The notes beneath the pieces were generated by a model that saw only the letters and a list, made by a program, of their open reading frames with translations, was not told the origin of the DNA and did not search any database. Below, in pieces: positions 34,739 to 40,978 of a stretch of DNA of 40,978 bases; the stretch's first letter is position 1, and every line of letters starts with the position of its first letter. Source of the DNA: Candidatus Limosilactobacillus merdavium (lineage in GTDB: Bacteria > Bacillota > Bacilli > Lactobacillales > Lactobacillaceae). A program made the position numbers and the translations under genes. The DNA lies in assembly GCA_018883805.1 (NCBI GenBank), contig JAHLFK010000005.1, positions 1-40,978 of the forward strand, given 5' to 3'.

Positions 34739-35545
34739 TTACAGCGTTAAAAGTTGACTTGGCTTATCTGGTTCAGCATCAGTCAGCTTGAAATCATGAT
34801 TAACTCCAAAATCATGTTTTTCCATCATACTAGCAACTGTAAGGTGAGCTAATGAGCGCATATTATTATGCTGACTACGGTGACCAAGGAAAATTTGCTT
34901 CGTCCGTGAGCCGACAACATCCATTAAAGCATCAGCACCTTCTTCATTTGAGAGGTGTCCTGTATCGCTAAGGATTCGTTGCTTTAAAGGCCATGAATAA
35001 GGACCCATCCGCAACATCTCGGTATCATGATTGCATTCCATCAGATAGGCATCAGCGTTGCGAATTGTTCCCTCAACTCGATCAGAAACGTATCCTGTAT
35101 CAGTAATTATACAAAAGGTCTTGTTATTATGATGAACTTGATAAAACTGAGGCTCTGCAGCATCATGTGAAACTGCAAAACTTTCAACATCAATATCGCC
35201 AAGATCCTTAACACTATTAGGAGCAATTATGTGCTTTTGATCTAGTGCAATCTTACCAACCTTACTGGCCATTGCATCCCAAGTTCCCTTATTTGCATAA
35301 ACATCCATCCCATAACGGCGGGCTAAAACACCGACACCATGACAGTGATCAGTATGTTCATGAGTCACAAAAATAGCATCAACGTCTGCCAATGAACGAT
35401 CAATCTTAGCCATTAGATTCTCTATTTTCTTACCGCTAAGACCAGCATCAATTAAGATGCGGTGTTCATTAGTTTCTAAGTAGGTCACGTTTCCCGTGCT
35501 CCCGCTTGCCAAAATGCTATAGCGTAATGGATCTTGTTCTGTCAC
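34739..35545 (-). CDS. yycJ: Metallo-beta-lactamase fold exonuclease YycJ/WalJ
   Basis: A 268-residue cytoplasmic metallo-beta-lactamase-fold protein, conserved at the end of the walRK operon. The zinc motif THEHTDH is at 61-67, with further metal residues in VSHDAAEP, TDTGYVSD and LGHRSQHN. Homologues are double-strand-specific 5' exonucleases, and the Streptococcus homologue affects cell division and WalRK output. It starts 14 bp after the yycI stop, so it is in the same operon. Which substrate it uses here is not visible. Confidence 0.93.
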   Translation of the reverse strand: MTEQDPLRYSILASGSTGNVTYLETNEHRILIDAGLSGKKIENLMAKIDRSLADVDAIFVTHEHTDHCHGVGVLARRYGMDVYANKGTWDAMASKVGKIALDQKHIIAPNSVKDLGDIDVESFAVSHDAAEPQFYQVHHNNKTFCIITDTGYVSDRVEGTIRNADAYLMECNHDTEMLRMGPYSWPLKQRILSDTGHLSNEEGADALMDVVGSRTKQIFLGHRSQHNNMRSLAHLTVASMMEKHDFGVNHDFKLTDAEPDKPSQLLTL

Positions 35546-35559
35546 TACAGATTACTCCT

Positions 35560-36402
35560 TTACTTTCGATTTAGTGCCTCCGTGTTAACACTAGTAGTTG
35601 TGTTCTTCATTATTGTGCTGTTAAACGCGTTAATCGAAATCCGTTCAACTGCTCCTGAGTTCTTCGTCTTAATCTCTGTTACCCAGGTTGGAATATACAC
35701 GTTCCGATTGTCAGTATTAGTACTTAGTAGCCGCGAATAACCTAATTGAGCCCAGCGGATTCGCGAATTATTAGGAATTTGGTTATGTTTATATAACCAA
35801 ATTACAGCCCGTTTTTGACTAATTGTCGCTGTTTCTGGCCGCAATATCTTTACTCCCTCAAGGAAGGTTTGCGTATAACCTGTGACTTCATGGTTGGCAT
35901 TTAAACGAAACCGAAGCTGTCCGTCGCCATTCATTACTGGACGACCTTCTACCATTTGCGTATAGACAACAACTCGTCCTGTAGAGAGATAGGGATTATA
36001 ACGGTAATAACGCCCCAGTGCAATTTGATGATTATTATGAACTAATTCGTTTAACCGTACATTAGGCGTCTCAATGTTCACATTAAGGGGCTCGTTAAAT
36101 TCACTTGTTAAGGTATTGTTTGAAAAGTGAGTTTCCTGATTACGGAGTCGCGAAGAAGCATTATCTAATTGACCATCTTCAGTTGAACGATAACCAGAAA
36201 GATAATATCCCTTCCGTTGCTTACTACTCAACTTACCGAAATTAATTGAATCATCTTTCATTTCCTTCAGGACTAATGATGAACGGCTTCCCTGATTATT
36301 AGTAACGATGAAGCGGTTCTCAACTAATAATGAACTAGCAATAATTACGTCAAACAAGAGGAAAGCAAAGAAAAAGATCCACTGAATTCGTTTAAAGTTC
36401 AT
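35560..36402 (-). CDS. yycI: WalRK regulatory membrane protein YycI
   Basis: A 280-residue protein with one N-terminal membrane helix (about 8-27) and an extracytoplasmic domain of the YycI/YycH type. Together with YycH it contacts WalK and modulates its activity. The sequence GRPVMNGDGQLRFRLNANHEVTGYTQTF is typical of the C-terminal lobe. Its start lies 14 bp after the yycH stop, behind gaggaggc. Sequence divergence in this family is high, so identity relies strongly on synteny, membrane topology and length. Confidence 0.9.
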   Translation of the reverse strand: MNFKRIQWIFFFAFLLFDVIIASSLLVENRFIVTNNQGSRSSLVLKEMKDDSINFGKLSSKQRKGYYLSGYRSTEDGQLDNASSRLRNQETHFSNNTLTSEFNEPLNVNIETPNVRLNELVHNNHQIALGRYYRYNPYLSTGRVVVYTQMVEGRPVMNGDGQLRFRLNANHEVTGYTQTFLEGVKILRPETATISQKRAVIWLYKHNQIPNNSRIRWAQLGYSRLLSTNTDNRNVYIPTWVTEIKTKNSGAVERISINAFNSTIMKNTTTSVNTEALNRK

Positions 36403-36416
36403 TTTTCAATGCCTCC

Positions 36417-37709
36417 TCACTTTTGTAATGTCGTGTAGTCAACCCAGTGTCCGTGGTACTCAACAAAGTAGGTTGGGGTTAGCTTAACTGCACTGTTATC
36501 ATTAGTATTTTGCTTCCACAAATAACCAACTCGGATTCCTTTAACATCCTTCAACCGATTACTTGTCCGTAATTGATTGAAGACAGTCGTCGTTGATGGC
36601 AGACGAACTGGTTTTTGGTTAATCGGCAATGGAACTTGGATACTGTATAAACTTAACCAAGTTGTATTCATCCCGTTAACTTTTGAAGACATTCGAATAT
36701 CTCCATAACCACGATCGTTAAAAATAGGGAATCCTTCTACATAGCTTCGATAGTTAATCGTCCGTTGGTGGTTACTGATGCCATCATAGCGTAAGTTATC
36801 CATTGGAATTCCAGTTTTGGCAATTCGACTAAAGAAGTAACTATAAAGCTGACTCGAACTAGGCACATCATCATGATTAACATAGTTTTCATAACGAATT
36901 GTGCCATTTTGCCGATTATAAATTAACCGTTTATTTTCACCATCACGATAAATGGTCGTATTTCCTTCTTCTTCGGCTGAGATTGAAGATTGCTTATTGG
37001 TACTAATCAAATTTTGACTTAAAGTATCAATATTTTGTGCAGTAACTTGATATCCAAAAACTGGCAAAGTAAAGCTCTTTGGGTATAAAAGCATTGTTTG
37101 ACCATGGATAATCTTATGATCGACCGGAACCTTACTTGTCCCCTTAATGATTGATTTCAAGTCCTCGTCGCTCTTCGATTGGTTAATCCGTGTCCGGTAA
37201 ACCTTATAGCCATGATCCGCTAATAGATAAATATTCCGCGGATTGTTCAATGGAATTAAAATATGATCAATTTGCTTCACGCGACTAGTATCAATCGATT
37301 GTGAAAACGTCTCATTAAAGATCGTTCCCGTCACACTATCTGGGTAACTTACCATCAAGGAATTCGGTTGATGCAGGTAGCTAAGGTAAACGTCACTGTT
37401 TTCACTCTTAACCAAACTAGCGCGTCCTAATTGGCATGTTCGCAACTGATGACGTACCGTTGCAATTAAGTTTTTCCGGGAACTATACAACAGGTATTGC
37501 TGTTGAGATGGATCAACATGAACTATTTGTGTTGGTAAGTAAAGATCACCAATTGATTGAGTTGTATTAAGGTTTCGGGAAGTAGAACTATCTCGAGTTC
37601 GTTCGTATTGAATCGGATTATACCAAATCGACGCGGTTAATAATAAACTAATTATTACCACAACGGCTAATGCGATCGCTAACCAATTAGTCTTGATCTT
37701 TTTGATCAT
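36417..37709 (-). CDS. yycH: WalRK regulatory membrane protein YycH
   Basis: A 430-residue protein with a short cytoplasmic start (MIKKIKTNW), one membrane helix (about 10-28) and a large extracytoplasmic domain, as in Bacillus YycH, which forms a complex with YycI and WalK. I chose the ATG at 37709, after aagggg at 9 bp; upstream in-frame ATGs at about 37718 and 37730 are possible. It overlaps the walK end by 23 bp, indicating translational coupling. Longer versions would read into the walK coding sequence and have no ribosome binding site. Confidence 0.9.
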   Translation of the reverse strand: MIKKIKTNWLAIALAVVVIISLLLTASIWYNPIQYERTRDSSTSRNLNTTQSIGDLYLPTQIVHVDPSQQQYLLYSSRKNLIATVRHQLRTCQLGRASLVKSENSDVYLSYLHQPNSLMVSYPDSVTGTIFNETFSQSIDTSRVKQIDHILIPLNNPRNIYLLADHGYKVYRTRINQSKSDEDLKSIIKGTSKVPVDHKIIHGQTMLLYPKSFTLPVFGYQVTAQNIDTLSQNLISTNKQSSISAEEEGNTTIYRDGENKRLIYNRQNGTIRYENYVNHDDVPSSSQLYSYFFSRIAKTGIPMDNLRYDGISNHQRTINYRSYVEGFPIFNDRGYGDIRMSSKVNGMNTTWLSLYSIQVPLPINQKPVRLPSTTTVFNQLRTSNRLKDVKGIRVGYLWKQNTNDNSAVKLTPTYFVEYHGHWVDYTTLQK

Positions 37710-39555
37710 CCCATTCATCCCCTTCTTCATATGGTACATATGGTAAGGAAATATAGAAGGTTGAACCCTTACCTTCAACACTATCAACCCAAATTTGGCC
37801 GCCAAGCATATTAACGACTTCCTTAGAAATGGCAAGACCTAGACCTGTACCACCTTGCTTACGGCTCCGTGCCTTATCAACCCGGAAGAACCGATCAAAG
37901 ATGTGTCCCAAATCTTTCCGTGGAATTCCCAGTCCCTGATCAGAAATACTCATGATCACATGGTTGTGGGTTTCCAAAAGCCGGGCAGTAATCACCCCAC
38001 CGTCTGGGGAATACTTGATCGCGTTATTCATAATATTATCAATAACTTGCGTAAACTTATCAGTATCAATCTCTACCCAGAGGTCTTTCTTAGTGAAGAA
38101 CCGCTCGATTGTATACTTCTTACTCTTCGGATCCTCTTCCTTTTTAATAATCATGTCAAAGCGATCCAAAATGTAATTGAAGAGTTCGTTAATATTGACG
38201 TATTCAAGGTTTAATTTAGTCGTTCCGGCATCCATCCGCGATAGGCTCAGCAAATCGTTAATCATCCGGATCATCCGTTCAGTTTCATCCTGAACAACCT
38301 TAAGGAATTGAGGTGCAATCTCTTTGTCTTGCCAAGCACCATCGCTTAGTGCTTCAACATAACTCTTAACACTAGTTAATGGAGTCCGCAGTTCATGTGA
38401 AACATTAGAAACAAACTCCTTACGTTCCTGTTCCTCTTTTTGTTGACTGGTAACGTCATGAAGGACACAGACCAGACCACTAACAAAACCTGATTCACGT
38501 TGAATTGGTGAGAAGTAAGCATTTAGGATCAAGTTACTTCCTGAGTTCGACATGTCGAGAATCATTTCTTTTTGCTCACTGTTAACGAGTTGTCGAACTG
38601 TATAGTCATGACGAATATCAAGAACATCAATGATTGACTTACCAATCAATTCATCTTCATGATCAACTCCTAATAACTGGAGAGTCATATTATTTACAAT
38701 CGTTACGTTTCCTCGTCGATCAGTAGCTAAAACCCCATCAGACATGTGGGAGAGAACGCTATCCAACCGCCGTCGTTCAGAATCACTAGACTCTTGGGCC
38801 TCTTCAACACGAACTGACAAGTTGTTGACCGCCCCAGCTAATTGACCTAATTCATCATTTCCCATTACCCGTACTTGACCAGAGAAATCACCACGGGCAA
38901 TCCGTAATGTTTGTTTCCGCATTTCCTCAATTGGCCGAGTTATTTCCTGGGAAATAATAATAGCTAGTAGCAGGCCAATCACAATTGTAATCAAGGCAGC
39001 TGACAAGTAAATCAACGTAATACTATTAATATTAGAATAGACACTTTCTAGACTTGCTCGTAGATAGACAACCCCGACAACGTTATTGTTGTTATTATCA
39101 ACCAGCGGAATAATATTAACGTAGTACCGCGTATGGTTGCTATTATCATAAACATTTTCGGTATGTGATCGGTTATTAACCAATGTTGTCTTGATTGCTT
39201 GATCGGTCGTCTTCTGTCCAATCATATTTCGGTTATCAAAGTTGCTCGTTCCCCGGACGACGCCTTGACTATCGATTACCCGAATTTCCGAAATGTTATT
39301 ATTATTCACTTCAGATAAAATTTTCCGAATCTTACGGTTGGCCTTACTATGGTTGGAGCTTATTAATTGCTCACTCAATGAGTTATCAACGTAAGATGGA
39401 AGTTCAATTGTTTGTTTAAATGTATTTAGGTTTTGATGCTCCAATTGACGCACAAAAACCGCCCCAACGCATTCCATCGTTAACATCAACATTAACGCGA
39501 AAACGAGGGCGATTTTGAACCGGATCGATTGATAGAATTTTAATTTGCTGTTCAC
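37687..39555 (-). CDS. walK: Essential sensor histidine kinase WalK
   Basis: A 622-residue membrane kinase of the cell-wall homeostasis system. The order is TM1 (about 14-34), an extracellular Cache/PAS-like sensor (about 35-178), TM2 (about 180-202), HAMP (about 203-256), PAS (about 262-372), HisKA with His387 in FVSNVSHELRTPLTS, and HATPase with the N box DNIMNNAIKYSPDGG and G boxes DQGLGIP and GGTGLGL. The two membrane spans and extracellular sensor place it with bacilli and lactobacilli rather than streptococcal WalK. It starts 13 bp after walR and overlaps yycH. Confidence 0.97.
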   Translation of the reverse strand: MNSKLKFYQSIRFKIALVFALMLMLTMECVGAVFVRQLEHQNLNTFKQTIELPSYVDNSLSEQLISSNHSKANRKIRKILSEVNNNNISEIRVIDSQGVVRGTSNFDNRNMIGQKTTDQAIKTTLVNNRSHTENVYDNSNHTRYYVNIIPLVDNNNNNVVGVVYLRASLESVYSNINSITLIYLSAALITIVIGLLLAIIISQEITRPIEEMRKQTLRIARGDFSGQVRVMGNDELGQLAGAVNNLSVRVEEAQESSDSERRRLDSVLSHMSDGVLATDRRGNVTIVNNMTLQLLGVDHEDELIGKSIIDVLDIRHDYTVRQLVNSEQKEMILDMSNSGSNLILNAYFSPIQRESGFVSGLVCVLHDVTSQQKEEQERKEFVSNVSHELRTPLTSVKSYVEALSDGAWQDKEIAPQFLKVVQDETERMIRMINDLLSLSRMDAGTTKLNLEYVNINELFNYILDRFDMIIKKEEDPKSKKYTIERFFTKKDLWVEIDTDKFTQVIDNIMNNAIKYSPDGGVITARLLETHNHVIMSISDQGLGIPRKDLGHIFDRFFRVDKARSRKQGGTGLGLAISKEVVNMLGGQIWVDSVEGKGSTFYISLPYVPYEEGDEWDDQKDQD

Positions 39556-39568
39556 AACTGGCTAGCCT

Positions 39569-40276
39569 CTAATTTTGATCAGGATTTGCTAAGTAGTAAC
39601 CAACACCGCGACGAGTAATTAACCATTGCGGATGACTTGGATTATCCTCAATCTTTTCCCGCAACCGCCGAACAGTAACATCAACTGTTCGAACATCACC
39701 AAAGTAATCATAGCCCCAAACTGTTTGGAGAAGGTGTTCACGATTAATTACTTGACCAATATGTTCCGCAAGATAGTGCAGTAATTCAAATTCACGGTGA
39801 GTTAAGTTAATATTTTCACCGCGCTTAGAAACAGTATATGCTTCTGGGTGAATTACCAAATCGCCTACTTGGATGTCAGTATTATTATCTTCCTCTGCTG
39901 GTGCTTTGACAGCTGCTTGACGTCGCAAGTTAGCTTTTACCCGTGCCACTAATTCACGGTTAGAGAATGGCTTAGTGACATAATCATCGGCACCTAGTTC
40001 AAGCCCAAGGACCTTATCCAATTCAGAATCCTTAGCAGTAACCATAATAATTGGTGTTGTATGCTTAGCCCGAACCCGCTTGGCAACTTCAAGGCCATCA
40101 ATCTTTGGTAGCATTAAGTCTAAAATAATTAAATCTGGCTTTTCACTTTCTACCTTTTCAAGTGCTTCTTCACCATCAAAAGCAACGACAACTTCGTAAC
40201 CTTCTTTTTCAAGATTAAACTTGATGATATCAGAAATTGGCTTTTCATCATCAACAACTAAAATTTTCTTTGCCAT
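39569..40276 (-). CDS. walR: Response regulator WalR (OmpR family)
   Basis: A 235-residue response regulator. Its receiver domain (about 4-117) has the acidic pair Asp9-Asp10, phosphoacceptor Asp53 ([13 protein letters not shown]), Thr in MVTAKD and Lys in YVTKPF. The winged-helix DNA-binding domain (about 135-232) contains [16 protein letters not shown] and TRRGVGYYL. It binds TGTWAH-N5-TGTWAH sites before wall hydrolase and surface genes. I chose the ATG at 40276, with ggagg 11 bp before it; an in-frame GTG 18 bp upstream starts within that site. It heads the walRK-yycHIJ operon. Confidence 0.97.
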   Translation of the reverse strand: MAKKILVVDDEKPISDIIKFNLEKEGYEVVVAFDGEEALEKVESEKPDLIILDLMLPKIDGLEVAKRVRAKHTTPIIMVTAKDSELDKVLGLELGADDYVTKPFSNRELVARVKANLRRQAAVKAPAEEDNNTDIQVGDLVIHPEAYTVSKRGENINLTHREFELLHYLAEHIGQVINREHLLQTVWGYDYFGDVRTVDVTVRRLREKIEDNPSHPQWLITRRGVGYYLANPDQN

Positions 40277-40445
40277 ATCAATGCTTACCTCCACATAGGT
40301 ATTATTGATTATTGATTATTAATCATTCATTCGTTTTCAATATTAAAGGACCGAAACCACGAAGATTACAGTCCTAATTCGTAATTTCTCTCTGTACGAC
40401 ATAAAAGGCGAAAACTGACTATTAACGGCCTTTTACTTTGTAAAT

Positions 40446-40454
40446 ATTATACCA
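40446..40454 (-). promoter_or_regulatory. Extended -10 promoter of the walRK operon
   Basis: On the minus strand TGG-TATAAT forms an extended -10 element (hexamer 40446-40451) with no good -35. Start near 40439 would give a leader of about 160 nt before walR. That leader contains a possible 6-bp stem near 40408-40437 and ATTATTGATT-type direct repeats near 40300-40325. No riboswitch or T-box was recognised. Confidence 0.5.
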
Positions 40455-40490
40455 CATCGGTAATAGATCTATTTAATTTGCAACTTATTG

Positions 40491-40519
40491 TTGACATCGC
40501 GAAAGAATAATGATAGATT
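40491..40519 (+). promoter_or_regulatory. tRNA-Lys promoter
   Basis: A perfect -35 TTGACA (40491-40496), a 17-bp spacer and -10 TAGATT (40514-40519) lie 29 bp before the tRNA. It is divergent from the walR promoter. Confidence 0.75.
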
Positions 40520-40548
40520 TATATATGTTCTGATTGAACAAGTTATAT

Positions 40549-40621
40549 GGGCAGTTAGCTCAGCTGGCAGAGCAACGGACTCTTAATCCGTGGGTCCAGG
40601 GTTCGATCCCCTGACTGCCCA
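40549..40621 (+). tRNA. tRNA-Lys (anticodon CUU)
   Basis: A complete cloverleaf of 73 nt: acceptor GGGCAGT/ACTGCCC with discriminator A, D arm GCTC/GAGC, anticodon stem ACGGA/TCCGT around loop CTCTTAA giving CUU, and T arm CAGGG/CCCTG around TTCGATC. The 3' CCA is not encoded. It has its own promoter and terminator. Confidence 0.96.
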
Positions 40622-40635
40622 TCAGAGGTTTACAA

Positions 40636-40662
40636 GATCACCAATTTGGTGGTCTTTTTTTT
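40636..40662 (+). terminator. tRNA-Lys terminator
   Basis: A 7-bp stem (gatcacc 40636-40642 with ggtggtc 40648-40654, one G-T pair) followed by eight T. Confidence 0.85.
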
Positions 40663-40666
40663 GTGC

Positions 40667-40698
40667 AAAAAACTGGCATTGATTTTCATCAATACCAG
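40667..40698 (-). terminator. Terminator of the ketopantoate-reductase-like gene
   Basis: A stem with one mismatch (ctggcattgat 40673-40683 with atcaataccag 40688-40698), followed on the minus strand by six T (40667-40672). It is 38 bp after the stop. Confidence 0.75.
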
Positions 40699-40735
40699 AA
40701 TACTTATCCGTTGATTTAAAATGTCTGTCGTTTTC

Positions 40736-40978
40736 TTAACTGTACTGAATCGTATTCTCTTGTTGGTGATGGTATTTCCGCATCATCTCTGCCATATGAA
40801 CTTCATGGATCAGGAATTCATGTGTACGACAGATATAGTCATTTTCTCGACCAATCTTGGCGATATAACCATTAATATAATCAACCTCTGTTGGTCGTCC
40901 CTTAGAAAAGTCCTGGTACATTGATGGGTAATGGTATTTATAGGCCTTACTGATAGTGGTAACTGAATCAATTTCTTC
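40736..40978 (-). CDS. 2-dehydropantoate 2-reductase family protein (C-terminal part)
   Basis: The last 80 codons of a minus-strand gene entering from the right edge. The sequence YPSMYQDFSKGRPTEVDYINGY, here read in two parts as YPSMYQDFSKGRP and TEVDYINGYIAKIGREN, matches the C-terminal helical domain of ApbA/PanE enzymes, where S-M-x-x-D-x-x-x-G-R-x-T-E-I-D lines the active site. These enzymes reduce ketopantoate or related 2-keto acids with NADPH. The tail after it (HEFLIHEVHMAEMMRKYHHQ) diverges from canonical PanE, so a related 2-keto-acid reductase is possible. The NADPH-binding half lies outside the window. Confidence 0.78.
   Translation of the reverse strand, partial: EEIDSVTTISKAYKYHYPSMYQDFSKGRPTEVDYINGYIAKIGRENDYICRTHEFLIHEVHMAEMMRKYHHQQENTIQYS

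Overview
This window looks like a chromosomal segment from a low- to mid-GC heterofermentative lactobacillus, most likely a Limosilactobacillus close to L. reuteri. That placement is inferred from gene content: a maltose phosphorylase / beta-phosphoglucomutase / maltose permease locus, RexAB-type AddAB, ClpL, a 1,3-propanediol-type dehydrogenase, a YSIRK/LPXTG surface protein built from Mub-B2-like repeats, and the complete walRK-yycHIJ-htrA locus. No gene in the window fixes the species. Most genes lie on the minus strand. The main exceptions are a GNAT gene at 16.2 kb and a run of plus-strand genes at 20.5-24.3 kb.

Layout. 1-170 is the 5' end of a glutamate-cysteine-ligase-like gene. 0.5-6.0 kb holds maltose catabolism: malT-mapA-pgmB share an operon, and a LacI-type regulator has a matching operator over the malT promoter. 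6.0-13.6 kb holds addB-addA, translationally coupled to each other and to the LacI regulator. 13.8-16.1 kb is a cardiolipin synthase plus TSUP permease pair. 16.2-17.1 kb is a GNAT gene followed by a small gene that appears frameshifted right after its start codon. 17.2-20.1 kb holds a lone MazF toxin, the ClpL chaperone and a small HTH regulator with two palindromes in its promoter. 20.2-20.44 kb is a promoter-to-terminator unit with no convincing ORF, a candidate small RNA. 20.5-24.3 kb holds OsmC, Nudix, a second cardiolipin synthase, a small membrane protein and a DUF4097-type protein. 24.4-26.3 kb holds an iron-type alcohol dehydrogenase and an FMN reductase. 26.4-31.6 kb is one 1746-residue wall-anchored adhesin. 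31.9-40.3 kb holds rlmH, a phosphatidylglycerophosphatase-A-like gene, htrA and the yycJ-yycI-yycH-walK-walR operon. 40.5 kb is tRNA-Lys(CUU), and the right edge is the C-terminus of a ketopantoate-reductase-like gene.

How it fits together. Maltose enters through MalT, MapA phosphorolyses it, and PgmB converts beta-glucose-1-phosphate to glucose-6-phosphate. The right third concerns the envelope: WalRK with its YycH/YycI modulators, the HtrA surface protease and a huge wall-anchored adhesin. The intergenic region between rlmH and the adhesin contains hexamers spaced exactly like a WalR box, so the adhesin may belong to the WalR regulon.

Most unusual non-coding signals: (i) a dense cluster of DnaA-box sequences from the rlmH start through the following 350 bp, with no dnaA or dnaN nearby; (ii) the WalR-like box; (iii) the structured small-RNA candidate at 20.27-20.44 kb; (iv) the operator pair before the small HTH gene. 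No insertion sequence, prophage gene or CRISPR array was seen. All identifications come from reading the sequence and remembered family features; no database search was run.
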